Shown in pieces: positions 27,789-36,286 of a stretch of DNA of 64,000 nt. The stretch is taken from NCBI GenBank assembly GCA_965199095.1, contig CBDAQM010000006.1:868001-932000 (forward strand). Reading direction: 5' to 3'. The translations under genes and the position numbers were made by a program. This DNA comes from LMUY01 sp965199095 (GTDB lineage: Bacteria > Pseudomonadota > Alphaproteobacteria > Acetobacterales > Acetobacteraceae). Numbering within the stretch: position 1 is the first letter of the stretch; the number at the start of each line of letters is the position of its first letter. The notes below the pieces were generated by a model. The model was not told where the DNA came from and did no database searches. It saw nothing but the letters and a program-made list of their open reading frames with translations.

Positions 27789-28076
27789 ATGGCATACGAC
27801 TCTCGCCTGCAACTGGACATGACGCCGGACGGCCGCTTTACCACGCCGCCGCGGGCGCCGATTTCGACGCGGATCATCGCCGGGGCCGTGCTGCTGGCGG
27901 TTGTCGCGGGCGGTCTGGCGTTCGCAGCCCTGGCGCTCTGGGTTGCGCTGCTGCTGATCCCGGTCGTGATCGTGGCCGTGCTGGTGGCGGTGATCACCAT
28001 CCGGTTCAAGATGTGGCAGGCGCGGCGCCGGGCAGCGTCATTCGGCGGCGACCGCTACGTCGCCCGGCGCCCGTAA
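27789..28076 (+). CDS. Small inner-membrane protein
   Basis: A 95-residue protein with two adjacent hydrophobic helices (residues about 29-46 and 50-67, IIAGAVLLAVVAGGLAFAAL and ALLLIPVVIVAVLVAVITI), a proline-rich N-terminal tail and a basic C-terminal tail (MWQARRRAAS). Unknown function. Its 3' end overlaps the 3' end of the convergent flavin monooxygenase gene by 39 bases. Confidence 0.6.
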   Translation: MAYDSRLQLDMTPDGRFTTPPRAPISTRIIAGAVLLAVVAGGLAFAALALWVALLLIPVVIVAVLVAVITIRFKMWQARRRAASFGGDRYVARRP

Positions 28077-29072
28077 CCGCATCGCTTCCGCCAGCAGCGT
28101 GTAGGATCGCTGCCGCGCCGCCTTGTCGGCGACCGTGGTTATGACGGCCACTTCGGCAGCGCCGACATCCCGTGCCAACCCATCGATCCGTGAGGCGATC
28201 TCCGCCGCCGTGCCGCATAGCGCACGCGCCCGGGTGTGGGCGATCCGGGCGCTCTCCTGCCCGGTGTACGGATAGGCCGCCGCCTCCTCCAGGGTAGGGA
28301 GGGCAGCGTAGATGCCGCGGTCGCGGCCCAGCCGCCACAGGGCGCGCGACGCGAACAGCCGGTCGGCCTCTGCCTCCGTGTCGGCCGCCAGCGCCCACAC
28401 GGCCAACGCCGCGTGGGGCGTCTTGTACCGCGGACCTGGCCGGAAACTGGCACGATAGAGGTCAAGCGCCTCCGCCATCCCCTCCCCATCCGTGATGAAA
28501 TGGGCGAAGCAGTACGGCAGGCCGAAATGCGCCGCGACCTGCGCGCCGTACTCCGACGAACCGAGAATCCATACATCGGGGCTGGTCGGCCCGGTCGGCT
28601 GCGCGACGACGCTGCGGAACGGATGGCCCTCCACCAGGGGCTCTCCCGCAAGCCAGGCGAGCAGGTCGCGCAGCTGGGCCGGAAACTGGTCCGCAGCCTT
28701 GGCGGCGTTGGGGTTCAACGCGAAGGCGGTGCGCCCGTCGCTGCCCGGCGCCCGCCCCAGCCCAAGATCAATCCGGCCCGGCGCCACCGCCTCCAGCACG
28801 CGGAACTGTTCGGCGACCTTGAGGCTGGAATAATGCGGCAGCATGACTCCGGCGCTGCCCACCCGGATGCGGCGCGTGGTCGCGGCGATGGCGGCGATCA
28901 GGATCTCCGGGGCGGTCCCTGCCTGGCTGGCGGAGGCGTGATGCTCGGCGAGCCAGTAACGGTCATAGCCCAACGCCTCGCAATGCTGTGCCAGCGCCAT
29001 GCTTTCGGTGATCGCGTCCGCTGGGGTGCGGCCGGAGACGATCGTGGATTGGTCAAGCACGGAAAGCCGCAT
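28038..29072 (-). CDS. Luciferase-like (LLM class) flavin-dependent oxidoreductase
   Basis: A 344-residue TIM-barrel flavoprotein of the alkanal monooxygenase-like group (MsnO8/YhbW type). Recognisable segments are MRLSVLDQSTIVSGRTP, YDRYWLAEHHAS, GSAGVMLPHYSSLKVAEQFR and DLGLGRAPGSDGRTA. Typically it uses reduced FMN or F420; substrate unknown. The ATG at 29072 fits the family start; the frame is open further upstream without homology. It is unrelated in sub-family to the rutA-like genes and to the DszA-like gene at 49937. Confidence 0.88.
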   Translation of the reverse strand: MRLSVLDQSTIVSGRTPADAITESMALAQHCEALGYDRYWLAEHHASASQAGTAPEILIAAIAATTRRIRVGSAGVMLPHYSSLKVAEQFRVLEAVAPGRIDLGLGRAPGSDGRTAFALNPNAAKAADQFPAQLRDLLAWLAGEPLVEGHPFRSVVAQPTGPTSPDVWILGSSEYGAQVAAHFGLPYCFAHFITDGEGMAEALDLYRASFRPGPRYKTPHAALAVWALAADTEAEADRLFASRALWRLGRDRGIYAALPTLEEAAAYPYTGQESARIAHTRARALCGTAAEIASRIDGLARDVGAAEVAVITTVADKAARQRSYTLLAEAMRLRAPGDVAVAAE

Positions 29073-29107
29073 GATGATATTCCTCCGCCCGGGAAATGGG
29101 GTTGCGG

Positions 29108-30379
29108 TCAGAAGCTCACCACCCCGAAGATCGCCTTCAGCGCCGCATACAGCGCCCCGCCCACCAGGAACCCGACCACCGTCCCGTTCACGCGGACGAA
29201 TTGCAGGTCCTTGCCGACCCGCAGCTCGATCCGGTCCACCAGCGTCGCCGTGTCCCAATTGGCCACCACGTCGCCGATGAACGAGGACAGCGACGCCTGC
29301 GCCGAGGGCAGCACACTCACCACGATCACCTCGGCGGCCGCCTGCAGCCGCGCCCGCACGCCGGGATCGGACTCCAGCAAGGCGCCGAGATTGGTCAGCG
29401 CACCTTCGATGAACGCCACGGTGTGGCCGCCGGGCTCCGCCGCGTCCGCCTCCATCGCCAGGCGCAGCCGGGACCAGATGTCCCACAGCCAGGCCTGTAC
29501 CGTCTCATGCGCCACGACCTGGCGGATCGCGCGCCCGACCTCGGCCGCCCGCGCCGGGTCGGTTTCCATGCGGGCGATCTCGGCGCGCATCCAGGTATCG
29601 AACGCGTCCCGCAGTTCGGACCCGTCGGGGCTGATCTTGTCCAGCTCGCTGTTCATCGTGGTCAGCACGCGGCGCGCCACCTGCGCCCCGAGCGCCCACC
29701 CCACGATCCGGCCGCCCTGCTCGCGCACCCGTTCGGCGATGACGGCGCGGAGCTGGTCCTCCTTGGCGGCGAGCAGGGCGCGGAACTGCGTCAGGATAAA
29801 CGACAGCACGTCCTGGTGCCGCCCGCCCTCCAGCAGGCCGTGCAAGGCCCGGGCGACGACGGCGCTGGCGCCGCGGCCGCCGAGGATGCGGGGCACCAGC
29901 CGCGCGATCAGCCGCCGCGCCCGGCCGTCCTCCACCGTCGCCAGCAGGCGCGGCAGCATGCCGGCGAGCGCCTGCGCCGCCGGGCGGGAGGCGGCGGGGT
30001 CGGCGAAGAAGCGGTGCAGGATGCCCGCCATGTCGATCCGCGCCAGGGTGCGGCGCAACTCCGCCTCGGTGAACACGTGGGTCGCCACGAAGCGGCCGAG
30101 CGCACGGCCCAGCCGCTCCTTCTGCGCCGGGATGATGGCGGTGTGCGGGATCGGCAGCCCGAGCGGATGGCGGAACAGCGCCGTGATGGCGAACCAGTCC
30201 GCCACCCCGCCGACAAACCCCGCCTTCGCCGCCGCCTGCAGCAAATCGGTGCCCCAGCCCGGCGGCAGCGCGTAGCTGCCGAGGGTGAGCACCGCCATGA
30301 GGACGAGCAGCCCGGTGGCGAAGGCACGGTGCCGGGCGAGGGACTGCCGGGCAAGCCGGTCAGGATCGGGGGAGGACAT
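29108..30379 (-). CDS. DUF445 family membrane protein
   Basis: A 423-residue protein with an N-terminal membrane helix pair (GLLVLMAVLTLGSYALP), the DUF445 hallmark GFVGGVADWFAITALFRHPLGLPIPHT, long amphipathic helices rich in Arg/Glu and a C-terminal hydrophobic segment (VNGTVVGFLVGGALYAALK). Similar to E. coli YjiN; function unknown. It is divergent from the PEP carboxylase-like gene with 55 bases between their starts. Confidence 0.88.
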   Translation of the reverse strand: MSSPDPDRLARQSLARHRAFATGLLVLMAVLTLGSYALPPGWGTDLLQAAAKAGFVGGVADWFAITALFRHPLGLPIPHTAIIPAQKERLGRALGRFVATHVFTEAELRRTLARIDMAGILHRFFADPAASRPAAQALAGMLPRLLATVEDGRARRLIARLVPRILGGRGASAVVARALHGLLEGGRHQDVLSFILTQFRALLAAKEDQLRAVIAERVREQGGRIVGWALGAQVARRVLTTMNSELDKISPDGSELRDAFDTWMRAEIARMETDPARAAEVGRAIRQVVAHETVQAWLWDIWSRLRLAMEADAAEPGGHTVAFIEGALTNLGALLESDPGVRARLQAAAEVIVVSVLPSAQASLSSFIGDVVANWDTATLVDRIELRVGKDLQFVRVNGTVVGFLVGGALYAALKAIFGVVSF

Positions 30380-30434
30380 GCCGGCTGGTTAGCACAGCTT
30401 GCCACACGCTGCCGCTGCGCCGCATCATCGTGCC

Positions 30435-33188
30435 ATGCCAGACAACGCCAGCCCGGTCGTGCAAGAGCTCTTGGCCCTGGTGGAGGACGCGCGACAGCGC
30501 AGCAGCACCGATCCGTTCGGCAGCCCGGTGCTGTCGGTGGCGCTGGCGGTCATCCGGCAGATGGATGCCGGCACGCTCACGCTCGACATGTTGGACGCCG
30601 TGGTGCGGCATCTGCGGGACGCCGCGTTCGACGCCCGCGCCATCCGCCTGCGGGACTATGTCGGCGGCCTGGCCGGGTCCGACGCCGCGATGCAGGCGGT
30701 GGCCGACCGGCTGGTGCGGCCGGACCCGGGGGACAGCCCGGTCCCGTTCGACACGTTCCGCACATCCGTCGAGCGGACTCGGTTCGCCGCCGTGTTCACC
30801 GCGCACCCGACCTTCTCACTCCCGGCCGAGCAATCCGCCGCACTCGCCCGCGCCGCCGGCGGTGTCGCGGCGCCGCGCTTTGCCTCCCACCGGCCCTCCC
30901 GCCCCACCCTGTCGGAGGAGTTCGACCAGGCGGTCGCCGCCATCCTCCATGGCCGTGACGCGATCGACCGGCTCACCGCCACCATTCTGCGCGCCGCGGC
31001 GCAAACCTGGCCGGAGCGGTGGCGCAGCCTGACGCCGAAGCCGGTGATCCTCGCCAGTTGGGTCGGCTACGACACGGACGGGCGGACCGATATCGGCTGG
31101 TGGGACACGCTGCGGCTACGGCTGACGATGAAGCGCCTGCAGCTCCGGCGGGTGCACGACCAGGTGCCGGACGCCGCGATCCGCAGCCGGCTCGACGAGG
31201 CCCTGACGGCGGTGGACGCACAGATCGCCGCCTGCCCCGAGACGCCGGAGCCGGATGCGGTGGCGGCGTTCGCCACGGCGCTGGTGCACGGCCGCGACGC
31301 GGCGCTCGTGACGCCCGATCCGGTGCTGCTTCTGTTGGATGCAGCCATCGCCACGGCGGCCGATCCGATGCCCCTGCTGGTGGCGCGCGCCGGACTGGCG
31401 AGCCACGGGATGGCGCTGGCGCACACCCATGTCCGGCTGAACTCCGCGCAATTGCACAACGCGGCGCGCGTCCGGCTTGGCCTGGCCGAACCGCCGGCGG
31501 ACGCCAGCCGCCGCCGGGTGCTGCTGGCCGCCATGGGTGAGGCCTTGGACGCGGTGCAGGCGGAGCCGGTCGATTTCGGCGCCCTCATGGCGGAACAATC
31601 CTCCGCCGCGCGGCTGATGATGACGGTGGCGCAGATCGCCAAACATGTCGACGCCGCCTCCCCCGTCCGCTTCCTGATCGCGGAGACGGAGAGCGGCTAC
31701 ACCCTGCTCACCGCGCTCTGGCTCGCGCGGTTGTTCGGGATCGAACGCCATGTCGAGATCAGCCCGCTGTTCGAAACCGCCGAGGCGCTGGAACAGGGCG
31801 CGCGCGTCGTGGCGGAGGCGCTGCGGTCGCCGCATTGGTGCGCCTATCTGCGGGCGACCGGGCGGATGTGCCTGCAATTCGGCTACTCCGACAGCGGCCG
31901 CTACCTGGGGCAGCTCGCGGCCTCCTACCTGATCGAGCGGCTGCGGCTGAAAGTGGCGGAGTTGCTGGTCAAGCACGGTCTGACCGACGTGGAGGTCGTG
32001 CTGTTCGACACCCATGGCGAGAGCATCGGGCGCGGCGGCCATCCCGGCTGCCTGGCGGACCGGCTGAAATACGTCTCCCCCACCCGCAGCCGCATGGCGT
32101 TCATACGCGATGGCATCGCGACGCGGGAGGAAAGCGCGTTCCAGGGGGGCGACGGCTACCTGTTGTTCGGCACGCCGGCCCTGGCGGACGCCACGATCGT
32201 GCGCATTGCAGAACATGCCTACGCCCCGATGGTGGGCGGGCAGGATCCGATCTACGCCGAGCCCGATTTCGCCGCCGATTTCTTCGCCACCATCGGCAGC
32301 GGCATGCGCGAGCTGGTGGAGGATCCGGGATATGCCGGGCTGCTCGGCACGTTCGGCCCGGCGCTGCTGGACCCCACCGGGTCGCGACCCTCGGCACGGC
32401 AATCCGACAGCGGCGGCCCGGCGATGATCCGCCATCCGCGGGAGTTGCGGGCGATCCCCAACAACGCGATCCTGCAGCAGCTCGGCTGGTGCGCGAACAC
32501 GCTCCACGGGCTGGGCGCCGCGGCCGCCCGGCATCGCGAGGAGTTCCGGCCGCTGCTGGAGACCAGCCCCCGGTTCCGCCGGGCGATGGACTTCGCGGCG
32601 CATGCCCTGGCGCATTCCGACTGGGACGTGCTGCGCGCCGTCGTGGGGCTGGTCGACCCGGGCGCATGGCTGGACCGGGTGCCGCACACCACCCAGCCGG
32701 GCCGGGCCGCCGCCCTGATGAGCGTCGCCCGCGCGCTGGACCGGCTGGCGCTGTGGCAATCCGTTACGGCCATGAGCCGGCGCATCCAGTTGGACTATCT
32801 GGCGCTGATCGACACCTGGCCGGACGCCCCGCGCATGTCGGCCGACGCCGTGTTGCTGCACGCGCTGCGCATCGCCGCGATCCAGCGCATCTGGCTGCTG
32901 GGAACGGCCATCCCCGAGTTCTCACCCCGCCACGGCGTCACCCGGCAGGGGCTGGAGGACCGGCTGATCCGCCTGGACGTCCCGGCGTGCCTGGCGCTGC
33001 TGGCGGAAATCTTCCCGACCGCGCCCGACCCGGCGGCCGTGCGCGACTACGCTGAACCAGCGGGACGCCGCAACGCCGTCTCCTACGAGCGGGAGCACGC
33101 GACGATCTTCGAACCCATCCGCCGCCTGTTCGCCACCGTCCGCGAGATCGGCGCGGCAATCACCCATGACGTCGGCGCGATCGGTTAG
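30435..33188 (+). CDS. Phosphoenolpyruvate carboxylase-like protein with altered catalytic motifs
   Basis: A 917-residue protein with the overall PEP carboxylase plan. Classical enzymes fix bicarbonate on PEP to give oxaloacetate. H124 in FTAHPTFSLP matches the catalytic histidine of the TAHPT motif. Two other hallmarks deviate: GYSDSGRYLG (near residue 483) has Arg in place of the lysine of GYSDSxKDAG, and THGESIGRGG (near 527) lacks the first arginine of FHGRGGSIGRGG. The usual C-terminal NTG is absent (ends DVGAIG). It may be a distinct PEPC clade or a protein with another activity. ATG 30435 was chosen; no strong ribosome site is seen. Confidence 0.8.
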   Translation: MPDNASPVVQELLALVEDARQRSSTDPFGSPVLSVALAVIRQMDAGTLTLDMLDAVVRHLRDAAFDARAIRLRDYVGGLAGSDAAMQAVADRLVRPDPGDSPVPFDTFRTSVERTRFAAVFTAHPTFSLPAEQSAALARAAGGVAAPRFASHRPSRPTLSEEFDQAVAAILHGRDAIDRLTATILRAAAQTWPERWRSLTPKPVILASWVGYDTDGRTDIGWWDTLRLRLTMKRLQLRRVHDQVPDAAIRSRLDEALTAVDAQIAACPETPEPDAVAAFATALVHGRDAALVTPDPVLLLLDAAIATAADPMPLLVARAGLASHGMALAHTHVRLNSAQLHNAARVRLGLAEPPADASRRRVLLAAMGEALDAVQAEPVDFGALMAEQSSAARLMMTVAQIAKHVDAASPVRFLIAETESGYTLLTALWLARLFGIERHVEISPLFETAEALEQGARVVAEALRSPHWCAYLRATGRMCLQFGYSDSGRYLGQLAASYLIERLRLKVAELLVKHGLTDVEVVLFDTHGESIGRGGHPGCLADRLKYVSPTRSRMAFIRDGIATREESAFQGGDGYLLFGTPALADATIVRIAEHAYAPMVGGQDPIYAEPDFAADFFATIGSGMRELVEDPGYAGLLGTFGPALLDPTGSRPSARQSDSGGPAMIRHPRELRAIPNNAILQQLGWCANTLHGLGAAAARHREEFRPLLETSPRFRRAMDFAAHALAHSDWDVLRAVVGLVDPGAWLDRVPHTTQPGRAAALMSVARALDRLALWQSVTAMSRRIQLDYLALIDTWPDAPRMSADAVLLHALRIAAIQRIWLLGTAIPEFSPRHGVTRQGLEDRLIRLDVPACLALLAEIFPTAPDPAAVRDYAEPAGRRNAVSYEREHATIFEPIRRLFATVREIGAAITHDVGAIG

Positions 33189-33204
33189 GGCCAGTGGGTC
33201 ATGA

Positions 33205-33705
33205 CTAGGCTGCTGAGCCGCCGGCCACAGCCGGTGGCGTGTCGAGTGCGGTCGCAACCCGCGCGACGGCAGAGCCTACGGTAAAGTCCCGATCCACGAG
33301 ATCGTCCAAGGTCAGCGGACATGCCAACGGCGTCGCCCGCCGCCCAGCCGCAAACTCCGCCATGAAGCTTCTGAGCGTGTGCTGCCACAAGCGGTCGAGT
33401 TCGATCTTCTGCGCCATGGACGGTGAAAACGCAGCCGCCGCATCGGCCTGGAACGCGGCAACCTCCAGCCGCCAATGCGGGCCAGCATCGGACGCCGGAT
33501 CGGACACGATCTGCAACATATGAAGCAGGATTTGGCGGATGAGGCGTTCCACCTCCCGAACGTCGCGCCGGCCCAAGCTCTCGATCTCCTCGGCGAGGTG
33601 TGGGAGATCCAGCCGGTTCGATAGTCCAGCAGCCCCGCGCAATGCGACAGCCTGCTGCTCTGTCCAGGCAACGAAATCGGTGTCGTACAGCTCGCTCGGG
33701 TCCAC
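33205..33705 (-). CDS. DUF29 family protein
   Basis: A 166-residue protein of a family common in cyanobacteria and alphaproteobacteria. Hallmarks are ELYDTDFVAWTEQQA, LAEEIESLGRRDVREVERLI and ILLHMLQI. Function is unknown, although such genes are often multi-copy and transferable. The start is GTG at 33705 with GGAGG six bases upstream. It lies convergent to the PEPC-like gene with 16 bases between. Confidence 0.82.
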   Translation of the reverse strand: MDPSELYDTDFVAWTEQQAVALRGAAGLSNRLDLPHLAEEIESLGRRDVREVERLIRQILLHMLQIVSDPASDAGPHWRLEVAAFQADAAAAFSPSMAQKIELDRLWQHTLRSFMAEFAAGRRATPLACPLTLDDLVDRDFTVGSAVARVATALDTPPAVAGGSAA

Positions 33706-33735
33706 GCTCAGCCTCCGTGGCGGAGCATAACGCCG

Positions 33736-34152
33736 TCAGTCGTCGCGATGCACGCGCTCCATGCGCTCGTGCCGCTCCTGCGCCTCGATGGACAGGGTCG
33801 CGATCGGACGGGCTTCCAGCCGCTTCAACCCGATCGGCTCGCCGGTCTCCTCGCAGAAGCCGTAGGTGCCGCCTTCGATCCGTTGCAGCGCCTGGTCGAT
33901 CTTGCTGATCAGCTTGCGGGCGCGGTCCCGGGTGCGCAGTTCCAACGCCCGGTCCGTCTCGACACTGGCGCGGTCGGTGATGTCCGCCTCATGGATGCCG
34001 CCCTCCGACAGGCTGGCCAGCGTGCCATCCGCTTCCCGCAACAGGTCATTGCGCCAACGCAGCAGCTTTTGCCGGAAATACTCGGATTGCCGGGCATCCA
34101 TGAACTCATCGTCTTCAGCCGGGCGGTAATCAGGGGGCAGGGTTAGCATCAT
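33736..34152 (-). CDS. dksA: DksA/TraR family RNA polymerase-binding regulator
   Basis: A 138-residue DksA: coiled-coil N-terminal part (YFRQKLLRWRNDLLREADGT), the acidic tip residues in DITDRASVETDRALELR, and the C-terminal globular part GTYGFCEETGEPIGLKRLEA then RPIATLSIEAQERHE. Only one cysteine of the usual four zinc ligands remains, the cysteine-poor type usual in alphaproteobacteria. DksA binds the RNA polymerase secondary channel with ppGpp to tune rRNA and amino acid promoters. AGGA lies nine bases before the ATG at 34152, but touches the ATG at 34161, so I prefer the former. Confidence 0.92.
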   Translation of the reverse strand: MMLTLPPDYRPAEDDEFMDARQSEYFRQKLLRWRNDLLREADGTLASLSEGGIHEADITDRASVETDRALELRTRDRARKLISKIDQALQRIEGGTYGFCEETGEPIGLKRLEARPIATLSIEAQERHERMERVHRDD

Positions 34153-34260
34153 CGGTGCCATTCCTAAGCGCTCCAAGCGCCGTCGCGGTGCGGTTTGGCG
34201 GCTGTATAGCGACGCAATTTCGTGTCGCCAAGAGCACGGATATGGCAGAACACCGTGATA

Positions 34261-34279
34261 AAGCCGGAAACTCCGGCTT
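34261..34279 (-). terminator. Candidate terminator after fliX
   Basis: AAGCCGG-AAACT-CCGGCTT, a perfect 7-base stem, 23 bases beyond the fliX stop. On the minus strand the hairpin is followed by TATC, a weak T-tract. It would separate fliX from dksA. Confidence 0.5.
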
Positions 34280-34301
34280 CAGACGGGTTGTCGCCAATCC
34301 G

Positions 34302-34700
34302 TCACATGGCACGCCGGGCCAGTTCCACTTGGACGCGCAGCGAAACAGCGGCCAGGGTGGCGCGCAGCGCCGGGTCGGATGCTTCGGGACAATGCTCCGC
34401 CAGCGCGGCCAGCCGCTCCAGCATGGCCGGATCCAGCTCGCCATCCAGCAGCGCGCGCTGCAACGCGGCCAAGCCATCCAGCATCGCCCGCCCGTGCCGG
34501 CGCGCCTGGCGGTCGCGGGTCGGCCCGTCCTCGACCTGTTGCAGCAGCAGCATGCCGTCGAGCGAGCCGACCGCCGCCGCCGCCGGTGCGGCGAGGCTGG
34601 CCGTCTCGCTCGGGGCGACGCTGAAGCCGCCGCTGGCCGGCACCCGGCGCGACCCTGCACTCGGAACGGCCGGGCCACTCACGCGCCCGACGCTCACCAT
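34302..34700 (-). CDS. fliX: Flagellar assembly regulator FliX
   Basis: A 132-residue protein with a low-complexity N-terminal half and a helical C-terminal half (SLDGMLLLQQVEDGPTRDRQ, ARRHGRAMLDGLAALQRALL). FliX is specific to alphaproteobacteria and couples early flagellar assembly to the sigma-54 activator FlbD. The gene is divergent from flgI, as in Caulobacter, with an ftr-like site and a sigma-54 promoter between them. Confidence 0.88.
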   Translation of the reverse strand: MVSVGRVSGPAVPSAGSRRVPASGGFSVAPSETASLAAPAAAAVGSLDGMLLLQQVEDGPTRDRQARRHGRAMLDGLAALQRALLDGELDPAMLERLAALAEHCPEASDPALRATLAAVSLRVQVELARRAM

Positions 34701-34736
34701 CCGCTGAACCTCATCAACCCGGCTCCTTCTACCTAC

Positions 34737-34755
34737 CCCGGCAGGATGTGCCGGG
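34737..34755. promoter_or_regulatory. ftr-like FlbD/FliX-dependent regulatory site
   Basis: CCCGGCAGGATGTGCCGGG, an inverted repeat with perfect 7-base arms and a 5-base spacer. It agrees with the Caulobacter ftr consensus as I recall it (CCCGGCARRAANYGCCG) at all but one defined position. It lies about 70 bases upstream of the sigma-54 -24 element, the usual place for an enhancer. Confidence 0.65.
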
Positions 34756-34806
34756 CTCGCCCACTGCTCGACCGCTGGAAATCAACGGTTCCTGCAGCCG
34801 CCGGGG

Positions 34807-34822
34807 CTGGCACGGGCCTTGC
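34807..34822 (+). promoter_or_regulatory. Sigma-54 promoter of flgI
   Basis: CTGGCACGGGCCTTGC matches the -24/-12 consensus TGGCACG-N4-TTGC, with GG (34809-34810) and GC (34821-34822) exactly ten bases apart. Transcription would start near 34834, some 60 bases before the flgI ATG. Confidence 0.85.
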
Positions 34823-34892
34823 GCTTGGCCGTGCGGATGTCCCGACAGGGCACAGACTGCCGCGTAAAGCTGAACGAGCCGGAAAGACCCCC

Positions 34893-35993
34893 ATGCACGT
34901 GCGATCCTTGCTGCTCGCCGCCCTCTTGTTACTGGCGCCCTGTCTCGCCCTGGCCCAGGTCCGCATCAAGGACATCGCCGACGTGGAAGGCATCCGGGAA
35001 AACCAGTTGGTCGGCTACGGCCTCGTGGTCGGGCTGAACGGCACGGGCGACCGCCTGGACAACGCGGTGTTCACCCGGCAGTCGCTGATCGGCATGCTGG
35101 AACGTCTGGGCGTCAACACGCGCGACCAGGAATCCAAGCTGCAGACCAAGAACGTGGCCGCCGTGATGGTCACCGCCACCCTGCCTGCCTTCGCCCGCGG
35201 CGGCAGCCGCATCGACGTCAGCGTGTCGGCGCTGGGCGACGCCAAGGACCTGACGGGCGGCACCCTGCTCGTCACCCCGCTGCTGGGCGCGGATGGTGAG
35301 GTCTACGGCGTCGCCCAAGGTGCGCTGTCGACGGGCGCCATTTCCGCCCGCGGCGCCGCCACCTCCGTCACCCGCAACGTGCCGACGGCGGCACGCATCG
35401 CCAACGGCGCCATCGTGGAGAGGGAGGTGCCCTTCGCGCTCGGCAGCCATCCCTCCGTGCGGCTCGGCCTGCGCAACCCGGACCTGACCACCGCCCGCCG
35501 CATGGCCGCCGTCATCAACGCCAGCCTCGGCGGCGGCGTCGCCACCGCGCGCGACCCGCGCACCGTATCGCTGGAGCTGGGAGGCCGCGACGTGATCGAT
35601 GCGCTGGGCCGGATCGAAGATTTGCGGGTCGAACCGGACAGCCCAGCGGTGGTGATCATCGACGAGGCGAGCGGCACCATCGTCATGGGCGCCAATGTCC
35701 GCGTCAGCACCGTGGCCATTGCCCAAGGCAACCTCACCATCCGCGTGACGGAGACGCCGCAGGTGTCGCAGCCTGGGCCGCTGTCCAACGGCACGACCGC
35801 GACCGTGCCGCGGACCGGCGTGCAGGTGGACGACTCGTCGGACAAGCGGCTTGGCATCATCCAGGGCAGCGTGACGCTGCGGGACCTGGTGGCCAGCCTG
35901 AACTCGCTGGGGATCGGGCCGCGCGACATGATCAGCATCCTGCAATCCATCAAGGCCGCCGGCGCCCTCCAAGCCGACCTTCAGGTGCGCTGA
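34893..35993 (+). CDS. flgI: Flagellar basal-body P-ring protein FlgI
   Basis: A 366-residue periplasmic protein that polymerises into the P ring around the flagellar rod in the peptidoglycan. A Sec signal is visible (SLLLAALLLLAPCLALA, cleaved before QVRIKD). Conserved segments are RIKDIADVEGIRENQLVGYG, VVGLNGTGD, KNVAAVMVTATLP and the C-terminal LVASLNSLGIGPRDMISILQ. ATG 34893 has GGAAAG nine bases upstream. It begins a three-gene flagellar operon from a sigma-54 promoter. Confidence 0.97.
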   Translation: MHVRSLLLAALLLLAPCLALAQVRIKDIADVEGIRENQLVGYGLVVGLNGTGDRLDNAVFTRQSLIGMLERLGVNTRDQESKLQTKNVAAVMVTATLPAFARGGSRIDVSVSALGDAKDLTGGTLLVTPLLGADGEVYGVAQGALSTGAISARGAATSVTRNVPTAARIANGAIVEREVPFALGSHPSVRLGLRNPDLTTARRMAAVINASLGGGVATARDPRTVSLELGGRDVIDALGRIEDLRVEPDSPAVVIIDEASGTIVMGANVRVSTVAIAQGNLTIRVTETPQVSQPGPLSNGTTATVPRTGVQVDDSSDKRLGIIQGSVTLRDLVASLNSLGIGPRDMISILQSIKAAGALQADLQVR

Positions 35994-36286
35994 TGAACGC
36001 GCCCGCGATCACCTCCACCCTGCCGCCGGCCCAGGTGCAGAAAGCCTGGAAGGCCGCCCAGGATTTCGAGGCGATGACGCTCAACCAGTTCCTGTCGCCG
36101 ATGTTCGACACCATAGACACCTCCGGCGGCCCGTTCGGCGGCGGCGAGGGCGAGAGCGCGTGGAAGCCGATGATGATCGACTCCATCGCCAAGCAGATGT
36201 CGAAGGCCGGGGGACTTGGGCTGGCGCAGCCCGTGTTCCGGCAGATGATCCAGATGCAGGAAGCAGCGCAGGAGAAGCAGCCATGA
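35993..36286 (+). CDS. Flagellar rod-binding protein (FlgJ N-terminal domain)
   Basis: A 97-residue single-domain protein equal to the N-terminal rod-capping part of FlgJ; the muramidase domain is absent, as usual in alphaproteobacteria. The core reads KAAQDFEAMTLNQFLSPMFD and continues with a Gly-rich turn and WKPMMIDSIAKQMSKAGGLG. It guides assembly of the rod through the periplasm. Start and flgI stop overlap by one base. Confidence 0.9.
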   Translation: MNAPAITSTLPPAQVQKAWKAAQDFEAMTLNQFLSPMFDTIDTSGGPFGGGEGESAWKPMMIDSIAKQMSKAGGLGLAQPVFRQMIQMQEAAQEKQP

